Of a stretch of 15,870 nt of DNA, positions 7,313 through 14,321 are shown piece by piece. Positions within the stretch are counted from its first letter, which is position 1. Every line of letters begins with the position of its first letter. Made by a program: the position numbers and the translations under genes. The stretch is from Legionellales bacterium (lineage in GTDB: Bacteria > Pseudomonadota > Gammaproteobacteria > PIVX01): positions 1 to 15,870 of the forward strand of contig JABSQI010000018.1 in the NCBI GenBank assembly GCA_013215905.1. Direction: 5' to 3'. Under the pieces are notes generated by a model, which worked only from the letters and a program-made list of their open reading frames with translations, was not told the origin of the DNA and made no database searches.

Positions 7313-7533
7313 ATGGTTTACAAGAAGACTTTATTCTAAACACTAGTCATTTTTGGTCTTATATTCCTATTAGATTTCATAGTACACGGACGTTTACTGA
7401 CGAATTTCTATAATGTACTTCAGATTTATGGAGAGACAAAGACAATTATATAATGGGAATAATGCTTACCAGTCAATTAATTTTTGCACTGTTTATTAGT
7501 ATATTGTGTAAATGTACCACTTTTGTGTTATAA
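7313..7533 (+). pseudogene. Decayed gene for a small membrane protein
   Basis: An ATG at 7313 with AGGA six bases upstream opens MVYKKTLF, then meets TAA (7337-7339). The same frame resumes with TLVIFGLIFLLDFIVHGRLL and NFYN. Near 7420-7426 the protein sense moves to another frame, giving LWRDKDNYIMG and then TSQLIFALFISILCKC, ending at TAA 7531-7533. One nonsense change and one frameshift therefore interrupt what would be an approximately 73-residue or longer protein with two membrane helices. The pattern of a hydrophobic helix with LDFxxHGxLL, then LWR and a second helix, resembles a family of small uncharacterised integral membrane proteins that I recall from other proteobacteria. The family name is uncertain and the C-terminus may be further eroded. 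Confidence 0.62.
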
Positions 7534-7767
7534 AATTTTATTTGCTTTAGATATACTTGGAATTAAAAGTATTTTACAATATCACAATTTTGATTCTTTT
7601 TTGAATTTTAAGACTATATTTTTATTCTTTACCTTCAGACATCTAGCATCCTAATGATATATTGGGAACATTTTCACTTTGCTCTAACAAAATTTTAGAA
7701 AATATATTTAGAATTTATCTATAGAATAATTTATACTGGCAATTATCTAGATAAATAGACATTAAAA
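7534..7767. other. Non-coding stretch after the pseudogene
   Basis: Very AT-rich with no convincing gene. A short open stretch on the plus strand (reading roughly ILFALDILGIKS) could be an eroded tail of the pseudogene, but the match is too weak to claim. The 3' end carries the leader of the next gene. Confidence 0.4.
7732..7754 (+). promoter_or_regulatory. Possible -10 element and 12-bp palindrome before the sugar-enzyme gene
   Basis: TATACT (7732-7737) could be a -10 element, with no good -35. The perfect palindrome TTATCTAGATAA (7743-7754) falls where transcription would begin and could be an operator. No Shine-Dalgarno site precedes the ATG at 7768. Confidence 0.35.
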
Positions 7768-8724
7768 ATGAGTTTAATTAACAAATATCATAGATATGCA
7801 TTTGAAAAAATAAGGTCAGCTCAACCTGTTGTATTGTTAAATGGGCCATCTGTTCAAAGAATAGAAAATCATATTCAAGAAATAAAAGACAGGAATATTC
7901 TTTATTGTGCAGTTAACAACAGATTCTCCATCGAGAAAGGCATCTTACATAAAATTAATAGAAAAATTGATATTTGGCAAATAAATTGCACGCTAGAAGC
8001 AAGAAGATTGTCAAAAGAAATAATTGATTTCTTATCAGACAAAGACTCTTTGTTATTTTTAACAACATCAGAGGCTTTAAGTAAAATAATTGATGTACTT
8101 GAATTCAATAAAGAAACTATAGATTTTTCAAAAATTTTTCTTCTAGATAGCATACACTATAATCTGTGTAGCACCATAGATAATTTGCATACTCCTGCGC
8201 AATGGGGGAAAATAAATGCACTTGGATTTTTAATATGTTTTTTTACCTTATTGGATCCTGAAAAAAATATATATTTATTTGGCTGTGATGGGTTAGACTC
8301 AAAACAACAAAATAAAAATGTTTATTATGATGAGCAATATGTTCGATCAATAAGAAAAATGGGCAATGTGACCACTCATGGAATTTATGAAGATACACTT
8401 TTTTATAACACTAAATGGCCAGATACAATAACTAGATACTTTAGCGATAGGAACTTACAAATACCTAAGATATTAAATGTTAATCCAGATAGTTTTTATA
8501 CTTGTTTTAAAACAATAGATTATCCCTCAGCTATTAGTCAACTAAAAAAATTACCCCCTGTAAAAAACACAAAAGAATTACCCAACCGGGATGAACACGA
8601 TGACTTTTATAATTACTTAGAAATCATTCTAGGTATAAAAAATCATAATCTCCATCTTTCTCTTGCAAGAGAGAGAATAATTGCTGATGCAAACATACAT
8701 AAGCTTAATGGAACAGAAAAATAG
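7768..8724 (+). CDS. Putative sugar-processing/glycosyltransferase-like protein with NGPS motif
   Basis: The 318-residue protein has no signal peptide. It opens with a Rossmann-like strand, VVLLNGPSVQRIENHI (21-36); the NGPS turn followed by an AVNNRF strand (48-53) resembles GT42 sialyltransferases and the DUF115 group that includes the flagellin-modifying motility accessory factors. Later landmarks are PAQWGKINALGF (143-154), IYLFGCDGL (168-176), YYDEQYV (186-192) and ILNVNPDSFYTCF (235-247), which also suit surface-glycan enzymes in that group. The assignment is by motif recall and the substrate is unknown. It is a single gene, followed by a good terminator and flanked by a pseudogene and the convergent surface-protein gene, not by an obvious polysaccharide cluster. 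A 6-bp stem overlaps its stop codon (8711-8730). Confidence 0.6.
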   Translation: MSLINKYHRYAFEKIRSAQPVVLLNGPSVQRIENHIQEIKDRNILYCAVNNRFSIEKGILHKINRKIDIWQINCTLEARRLSKEIIDFLSDKDSLLFLTTSEALSKIIDVLEFNKETIDFSKIFLLDSIHYNLCSTIDNLHTPAQWGKINALGFLICFFTLLDPEKNIYLFGCDGLDSKQQNKNVYYDEQYVRSIRKMGNVTTHGIYEDTLFYNTKWPDTITRYFSDRNLQIPKILNVNPDSFYTCFKTIDYPSAISQLKKLPPVKNTKELPNRDEHDDFYNYLEIILGIKNHNLHLSLARERIIADANIHKLNGTEK

Positions 8725-8791
8725 CTGTTCAAAAATTATTAATGTCATTTTTATAAAACATATTTTTGTTTATCTATGGTTTAATCTGCGA

Positions 8792-8822
8792 TATTACCAC
8801 AAGATGGTAATAATTTTGTTCT
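8792..8822 (+). terminator. Rho-independent terminator of the sugar-enzyme gene
   Basis: TATTACCA (8792-8799), a 5-base loop CAAGA, and TGGTAATA (8805-8812) form a perfect 8-bp stem. ATTTTGTTCT follows on the plus strand. It is 67 bases after the stop codon and 17 bases before the end of the convergent gene, whose transcript it might also limit. Confidence 0.58.
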
Positions 8823-8838
8823 ATTATATTCTTGAATA

Positions 8839-11505
8839 TTATGGAAGATTACTAATAGCAGTTTGATATAATGGTCTACTAGCAGCGGTTATAAGAGCAA
8901 ATTTTATATCTATGTCATAACCATACTTAGTTTGAATATCATTAGAAACATTTACTGCTGTATCTGCTGCTAATTGAAGAGGATATCCCCCAGCACCAGT
9001 ACCAATTGATGGAAACGCTATTGAAGTCATTCCGTTTCTTGCAGCAAATCTCAAACAATCTCCATAGAATGCTTCTAATGCCAACTTAGATTGCTTAATT
9101 GTATCCGGAGTTGAGTTATCATAATTAGGCCCCAATCCCCAGATAACATATTTTGAATTAGTGTTAATAGCTCTGGTTATAGCAAAATTACCATCTTCAA
9201 GCCCACCGGTATCATTATAAATATTCAAATCACCAATAGAATCTGCATTTATACTCCCCCTAATTACGCCATCAAGACCACCACCACCTCCAGCAATACC
9301 GCGAGAATTAACAATCGCATCCACATCTTGGCTCAAAATATTACCGTTAGCAGAAATCTCTAACTTTCTTTCTAGAGAAAACTTCCGATAAGGTGTTTTT
9401 ATAGCGTCTACTTTTGTATTCGTAAATGTATTATCTCTAATAGTAGCCCCAGCTGATGGGGTAATAATACTAGTTTGTTTATTTTTTCTTCCGAAAGAAG
9501 TAGTATTAATTACATTATCAGTTATTACGGAGTTGGCTTCTGCTTTTATAACTGTTGAGCTATTGGAATATCCAATTATATAACCTGTAAACTTATTATT
9601 TACTACTTCACAATCAGCTATAATTCCTAAACCTGCCCCTCTAGAGCCAAATAATATACTTGAAGATATATTTTGTTTGATCTCAGCGCCATATTCTCCT
9701 TTATAGAAAACAGGCGCGTTAGTGACTCCGTATACACCGCCAGATGCAAGATTGTTAGTCACTTTACTCCCTGAAGCTTTTCCGACCACTCCAGCATTCC
9801 TAAGACCATAAATTTTTCCGACATATTTATTACCATCAACAACTGTTTCATGGAGAGGTCTATAAATAACTCCAGCATTATCATTCCCAAATATATTACC
9901 AATACTCTTACAGTTTTCTACTCTCACTCCCTCGGCACCAAGATGAGGTTGTTCACCAGTACGATGGATAATACCGCCATTATTTTCTCCATCAATATCA
10001 ACAGCATTAAGAGCATTTATTATCTTAACTTTATAGTATCCTGCATACACATTACCGCCAGATTTTTTTGTGCCCTTTGTAAATTTTCCATAGTTAGAAC
10101 AATTATATACCAAAACTTTATCTGTAATAATAGATACTGTTCCCCCAATATTTGTTCCAGCTATTTTGCCTTTATTTACTATATCACTAAATACTGTTTC
10201 CCCAGATCCTAATACAGCCACCCCACCTTGTTTAACTTTACTTAAATCAGATCTATTTTCAATATGATGAATACTGCTATCTATTATATGCCCACCAAGT
10301 CCTGCCGAATTATCACTTACGGCGCTCCACTCATCAAGTATCAAATATCCTATTTCGCTCTTTTTAATTAAATTAAAAAATCCAGTTGGACTATCTATCG
10401 AAACTCTATTTTCCTCATTTATGGAAATACTAACTCTCGGAGCAGTTGCTTTTCTTGCAGGAATATTATAGTTGTATAATTTCTTAGGTTTAAATGCAAT
10501 TCTACTTATACCCCTATCATCCATAGATACATCCATCCCGAATATCATGCCGGTAAATTTATCAAAATTAACATTATCCCCACCAAAATTTATATCTTTT
10601 GCAATAATAATATGTGTTTTACCTTCAGCTAAAAATCGTCCAAGATCTGTTTTAGAATGTGCAATACTAAAAGTAGTCTTTTTAGTTATCACTCTATCTT
10701 CTTTGGTCTGGTCAACAATATCCACATCTCTTACAGGGATTTGGGTCATTTTACTATGAATACTATATGGTGAAATATTTTTATTAAACTTAAGCATAGG
10801 AGTTCTAATACTTATACCACCATAATAATCCAATCCTCTCACTTTATCTTGCTTAACTTCAGTACTAATGGTTAACCAGCTTAAAGGCTTATACTCTAAT
10901 CTAATTTGAGGGCCAACAATTGTTACATTTTCTGCTTTGAACAAATACCCACCTAAAAATAAATTTAACTTGAGATTTCTAGAAGTGAAACCTATTTCGC
11001 TATCAAGTCCACGAAAAGCCCTTTCAATAACGGTTGTAGTTGAAGATTCCAAATAAATATTCGAGGAATCATGGGTGAGTTGATTGTTTTTTTTAGTTGT
11101 ACTTAATGTGAATTTATCCTTTATTATTGGTAAATATCCATTTGCTCTAAACTCAACAGACTCTCTAAGATATTCTATTCCAAAAGTAGCTTGATTAATG
11201 AGATTATTATTAGTTGTCTTTCTAATATCATAATATAGATAACTACCTATGATCTGATTGTTTCTGAACATAAATCTATAACCTAGTCCTAGATTTCCCT
11301 CAGATGCTGAATTACTATCGCGCATTAATATTGGGTTTAAGAATAACAGATGGTTAGTTTTTTGTTTTATAGGGAGCAGCATACTAACTCTACCTATATG
11401 GCGTTTCCCAGCTTTATAGAATATTTCTACTTGATCTTGATATTTAGCATTAACATTAAGACAAATAACAGTAAAGAATATGAGTTTTATATATAAAAAT
11501 TTCAT
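8839..11505 (-). CDS. Inverse-autotransporter-like surface protein with GLUG-like repeats and C-terminal macro domain
   Basis: The 888-residue protein has four parts. Residues 1-20 are a signal peptide ending VNA. Residues about 21-240 resemble the intimin/invasin outer-membrane barrel: NLGLGYRFMF (71-80), SYLYYDIR (88-95), EYLRESVEFRANGYLPI (111-127), and later IRLEYKPLSWLTISTEVKQ. Residues about 280-420 are an unassigned linker. Residues about 425-700 carry ten repeats of about 27 residues (pattern NxxxGxIxGxxNAGV), like GLUG motifs, likely a beta-helix. Residues about 712-888 are a macro domain: DAIVN (729-733), GGGGGLDG (739-746), YVIWGLGP (786-793), and the phosphate loop SIGTGAGGYP (833-842). 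In known inverse autotransporters the part after the barrel is exposed outside. No LysM and no Shine-Dalgarno site is evident, but the promoter is strong. Confidence 0.85.
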   Translation of the reverse strand: MKFLYIKLIFFTVICLNVNAKYQDQVEIFYKAGKRHIGRVSMLLPIKQKTNHLLFLNPILMRDSNSASEGNLGLGYRFMFRNNQIIGSYLYYDIRKTTNNNLINQATFGIEYLRESVEFRANGYLPIIKDKFTLSTTKKNNQLTHDSSNIYLESSTTTVIERAFRGLDSEIGFTSRNLKLNLFLGGYLFKAENVTIVGPQIRLEYKPLSWLTISTEVKQDKVRGLDYYGGISIRTPMLKFNKNISPYSIHSKMTQIPVRDVDIVDQTKEDRVITKKTTFSIAHSKTDLGRFLAEGKTHIIIAKDINFGGDNVNFDKFTGMIFGMDVSMDDRGISRIAFKPKKLYNYNIPARKATAPRVSISINEENRVSIDSPTGFFNLIKKSEIGYLILDEWSAVSDNSAGLGGHIIDSSIHHIENRSDLSKVKQGGVAVLGSGETVFSDIVNKGKIAGTNIGGTVSIITDKVLVYNCSNYGKFTKGTKKSGGNVYAGYYKVKIINALNAVDIDGENNGGIIHRTGEQPHLGAEGVRVENCKSIGNIFGNDNAGVIYRPLHETVVDGNKYVGKIYGLRNAGVVGKASGSKVTNNLASGGVYGVTNAPVFYKGEYGAEIKQNISSSILFGSRGAGLGIIADCEVVNNKFTGYIIGYSNSSTVIKAEANSVITDNVINTTSFGRKNKQTSIITPSAGATIRDNTFTNTKVDAIKTPYRKFSLERKLEISANGNILSQDVDAIVNSRGIAGGGGGLDGVIRGSINADSIGDLNIYNDTGGLEDGNFAITRAINTNSKYVIWGLGPNYDNSTPDTIKQSKLALEAFYGDCLRFAARNGMTSIAFPSIGTGAGGYPLQLAADTAVNVSNDIQTKYGYDIDIKFALITAASRPLYQTAISNLP
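9406..10233 (-). repeat. Ten GLUG-like 27-residue repeats in the surface protein
   Basis: In-frame repeats at residues about 425-700. The Gly-Gly-Val or Ala-Gly-Val turns recur at residues 428, 455, 484, 511, 545, 572, 598, 625 and 651, spacings of 26-29 except for one of 34. Each unit has an Asn-rich turn, a G-x-I/V-x-G strand and a small-residue turn. The DNA itself is diverged, so this is an old protein repeat and not a recent tandem expansion. Confidence 0.7.
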
Positions 11506-11558
11506 AATTTAGTAAGGAGTACATCTCTAATAGAGCGCAAACAACCACATGAGCAATA

Positions 11559-11587
11559 ATTATACATAAAAGCTGATAAAAATACAA
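11559..11587 (-). promoter_or_regulatory. Strong sigma-70 promoter of the macro-domain surface protein gene
   Basis: On the minus strand TTGTAT (11582-11587), a 17-base spacer, and a perfect TATAAT (11559-11564). The transcript would start near 11552 with a 5' leader of about 47 bases. This separates the gene from the thyA-side transcription unit. The rest of the 247-base spacer holds a weak A/T stem overlapping the stop codon of the upstream gene (11727-11754). Confidence 0.65.
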
Positions 11588-11752
11588 GCTCTTATCACTC
11601 GTATATATCTATCGTTTATAACTAACTGAATATAAACATAAAATATTCACAAAATTTATCATCAGACGAAATATAATCTATGGGTAGATCCCTAATAACC
11701 ATTGCCCTTTAAAAACTCTTATACTAAAGATATAAATAATTAATATAATATC

Positions 11753-12658
11753 TTATACACTTACACCATTCAAATCACCATAAAATTGCTTTTTCAAATC
11801 CTGCTTCGAAAATTTCATAATACTTATATTATTTTGCTTTAAAAAGTGTTCTATACTATTAATTTCATCTACTGTATCAGTTATTCCTAAGAATCTAGCT
11901 GATTCAATTGCTTGTTTTATATTCTGATATTTCCTAACATACAGCTTACCTTGATTTAGTCCACCATGGATATATATAGATAGAGAATTATAATTTGCTC
12001 CTAGATCGTCTAGAGCCTGTAGTAAAATATTAAAAATAGTCCCTAAAGTTGCAGTATCATTAGAGTCACTTATAGCTTGTGCATATCCCTGGCATTCTCC
12101 ATAGGCACAAATAATTTTATTTCCAAAACGTAATTTTTGGGTATTCACAAAATGTGGTATAAAGCTACAACTAAAACACGTATCAAAAACTAACACTTCT
12201 GCAGAAAAATTACTATCAAGAAGTGCTCGTTGTAATTCTTCGGCTCTAATACCATTAAATCTAACAGGTTTATTATTTATAAACTCGCCATGATCACCAG
12301 TAAATAAAACATAATCATAGTGACCATCTAAATTAAATTTAACAGGAACATTCTTTCTGACAATAGTTATATCACTTGGTTGGATTCTAGCTTTAAGGTT
12401 ATTTAATAGTGTCTGCTGTTTTTGTCCTGCAGAACCTTCATATTGGAAAAAAACTAGAGCTTTCCTTTCTTTATTAGGGTTATCAGTATTTAACAAATCT
12501 TCGTTGTGGTTATTACTTCCTTGTACATTACTCTTATTAATATTTGTTTTTTTACTTTCAGCCCCTGGTTGTGAATTATTTTTATTAAAAAAGAAATCAC
12601 ATCCAGATAAAATAATCAAACTTATTAAAATAAAATTAATTTTTATAATATACCTCAT
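11753..12658 (-). CDS. Caspase-like (clan CD) cysteine peptidase lipoprotein
   Basis: The 301-residue protein begins with a lipoprotein signal peptide (hydrophobic 6-17, lipobox LSGC with acylated Cys20). An Asn/Ser-rich tether (about 22-65) leads to an alpha/beta domain (about 66-245) with the two catalytic landmarks of caspase-like peptidases: a strand ending in His-Gly, LFTGDHGEF (118-126, His123), and a strand ending in the nucleophile, VLVFDTCFSCSF (155-166, Cys161). D-T-C-F-S corresponds to D-S-C-H-S of metacaspases. Asp follows the acylated Cys, which in E. coli favours retention in the inner membrane. The C-terminal 50 residues are unassigned. It lies 45 bases after thyA with no clear terminator, so it may be read from the ptsP-lgt-thyA unit. 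Substrate unknown. Confidence 0.78.
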   Translation of the reverse strand: MRYIIKINFILISLIILSGCDFFFNKNNSQPGAESKKTNINKSNVQGSNNHNEDLLNTDNPNKERKALVFFQYEGSAGQKQQTLLNNLKARIQPSDITIVRKNVPVKFNLDGHYDYVLFTGDHGEFINNKPVRFNGIRAEELQRALLDSNFSAEVLVFDTCFSCSFIPHFVNTQKLRFGNKIICAYGECQGYAQAISDSNDTATLGTIFNILLQALDDLGANYNSLSIYIHGGLNQGKLYVRKYQNIKQAIESARFLGITDTVDEINSIEHFLKQNNISIMKFSKQDLKKQFYGDLNGVSV

Positions 12659-12703
12659 AATTATTATCTAAAATAAATATTTAGTTATTTTAAAAACACA
12701 TAA

Positions 12704-13498
12704 CTATACCGCTATAGGGGCTTTAATAGTAGGATGATATTGATAATCTATTATTGCAAAGTCCTCATACTTATACCCTGAAATATCATTAGGCTTTCTT
12801 AATATTTCTAATTTTGGATTTGGAAATGGTTTACGTTCAAGCTGAGTTTTAACCTGTTCTATATGATTACTATATATGTGGCAATCACCCCCTACCCAAA
12901 TAAATTCTCCTACATCCATTTCGCACTGGTGGGCTAACATATGTGTTAATAAAGAATAAGAAGCTATATTAAATGGGACACCTAAAAAAAGATCTGCAGA
13001 TCTTTGATACAGCTGACAAGAAAGCTTACCTTCAGCGACATAAAATTGAAATAATACATGGCAGGGCATCAGAGCCATACTAGGTAATTCACCAACATTC
13101 CAAGCATTTACAATTAACCTTCTACTATCAGGATCAGTTTTAATCAATTGAATAATATCTTGTAGCTGATCAATAGTATTGCCTTGTTTATCCTCCCAAA
13201 ATCTCCATTGCTTTCCATAGACTGGCCCTAAATCACCATTTTCGTCGGCCCATTCATTCCATATTCTAACTCCATTCTCTTGTAGATATCTAATATTAGT
13301 ATTCCCCGAGATAAACCACAGCAATTCATGAATTATGCTTCTTATATGTATTTTCTTTGTGGTAACTAATGGAAACCCCTGTTGTAAATTAAATCTCATT
13401 TGGGCGCCAAACAAACTTTTAGTTCCTGTCCCAGTACGATCACCCTTAACTTGACCATTTTCTAAAACGGTTTTAAGTAATTCTAGATATTGTTGCAA
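12704..13498 (-). CDS. thyA: Thymidylate synthase
   Basis: ThyA methylates dUMP to dTMP using 5,10-methylenetetrahydrofolate; it is a cytosolic dimer. The 264 residues equal the E. coli length and align throughout: DRTGTGT (20-26), GFPLVTTKK (41-49), [19 protein letters not shown] (80-98), catalytic Cys146 in [31 protein letters not shown] and the C-terminal PTIKAPIAV. The start is TTG at 13496-13498, the only plausible start before the upstream stop, with AGGAGA six bases before it. Seventeen bases separate it from lgt, so cotranscription is likely, as in E. coli. Confidence 0.98.
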   Translation of the reverse strand: MQQYLELLKTVLENGQVKGDRTGTGTKSLFGAQMRFNLQQGFPLVTTKKIHIRSIIHELLWFISGNTNIRYLQENGVRIWNEWADENGDLGPVYGKQWRFWEDKQGNTIDQLQDIIQLIKTDPDSRRLIVNAWNVGELPSMALMPCHVLFQFYVAEGKLSCQLYQRSADLFLGVPFNIASYSLLTHMLAHQCEMDVGEFIWVGGDCHIYSNHIEQVKTQLERKPFPNPKLEILRKPNDISGYKYEDFAIIDYQYHPTIKAPIAV

Positions 13499-13504
13499 AA
13501 TTTC

Positions 13505-13510
13505 TCTCCT
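13505..13510 (-). promoter_or_regulatory. Shine-Dalgarno site fixing the TTG start of thyA
   Basis: AGGAGA on the minus strand, then GAAATT, then TTG. No ATG or GTG lies between this TTG and the preceding in-frame stop. Confidence 0.75.
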
Positions 13511-13515
13511 ATAAC

Positions 13516-14316
13516 TTAAGTTTTATGTGCATTTACAAAACTTGAACTAAAATATTTAAGCCAAAATAAAATACTCCCACCAAGTATGATCATAGGAATT
13601 GACAATAATTGACCTTGAGACATCCAGCCGAATAAAACAAAACCTAAATGGGAATCTGGCTCACGATAGTATTCTACTATAAATCTTATCAAACCATAAC
13701 CCAATAAAAACAATCCAGAAATCTCCCCACGGATTCTAGGTTTTTTTGCATATAAATGTAACAACAAAAATAAAACAATTCCTTCTCCAAAAGCTTCATA
13801 CAACTGAGAAGGGTGGCGAGCTAAACCATCGCTATTAGGAAAAACCACCCCCCAAAAAACTTCTGTGGTTCTACCATACAATTCCCCTGTTATAAAATTT
13901 CCTATTCTTCCACAAAATAATGCGGGAGGAGTCATCAAAGCAACTAAATCAACTACTTCAACAAAATTTTTACTATACTTCCTACTATAAAAAATAAGTG
14001 CAATAATAACCCCAATTAATCCACCATGAAAAGACATGCCTCCTCGCCATATTCTAAATATTTCTATGGGATCATAAATAATCTGTTCAAGTCCATAAAA
14101 TAACCAATACCCTAATCGTCCACCTAAAATTACTCCCCATGCCTCAAAAAATATTAGATCCGTTACCTGCTCTGGACTCCAATTCTTCAAGCATCTTGCT
14201 CTACGTCTTGCTACTATCCATGCTAAAAAAAACCCAACAATATAAGAAACACCATACCATTTTACTGATAATGAACCTATAGAAAACACAATTGGATCAA
14301 AGTTATGATAAAACAT
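13516..14316 (-). CDS. lgt: Prolipoprotein diacylglyceryl transferase
   Basis: Lgt transfers diacylglycerol from phosphatidylglycerol to the lipobox cysteine of prolipoproteins, the first step of lipoprotein maturation in the inner membrane. The 266 residues are strongly hydrophobic with about seven membrane segments. Signature motifs are present: SFHGGL with His97, the Lgt signature [14 protein letters not shown] (136-149, Arg137), HPSQLYEA (168-175) and the late [11 protein letters not shown] (211-221). The ATG is only five bases beyond the ptsP stop codon, indicating translational coupling; no separate strong ribosome binding site is seen. The protein would process the caspase-like lipoprotein encoded two genes downstream, among all others of the cell. 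Confidence 0.97.
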   Translation of the reverse strand: MFYHNFDPIVFSIGSLSVKWYGVSYIVGFFLAWIVARRRARCLKNWSPEQVTDLIFFEAWGVILGGRLGYWLFYGLEQIIYDPIEIFRIWRGGMSFHGGLIGVIIALIFYSRKYSKNFVEVVDLVALMTPPALFCGRIGNFITGELYGRTTEVFWGVVFPNSDGLARHPSQLYEAFGEGIVLFLLLHLYAKKPRIRGEISGLFLLGYGLIRFIVEYYREPDSHLGFVLFGWMSQGQLLSIPMIILGGSILFWLKYFSSSFVNAHKT

Positions 14317-14321
14317 AATTA

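Noticed and set aside
8681..8866. Open frame of 61 codons on the plus strand overlapping the end of the sugar-enzyme gene
   Set aside because: It overlaps the real gene out of frame and reads through the predicted terminator; no supporting signals.
9850..10212. Open frame of 120 codons on the plus strand inside the surface-protein gene
   Set aside because: It is antisense to the GLUG-like repeats, rich in Ile, Tyr and Cys as expected of a shadow frame, with no ribosome binding site.
11727..11754. A 7-bp A/T stem at the end of the caspase-like gene as a terminator
   Set aside because: Stem is all but one pair A/T with a 14-base loop, and the T-run is displaced; too weak to annotate.
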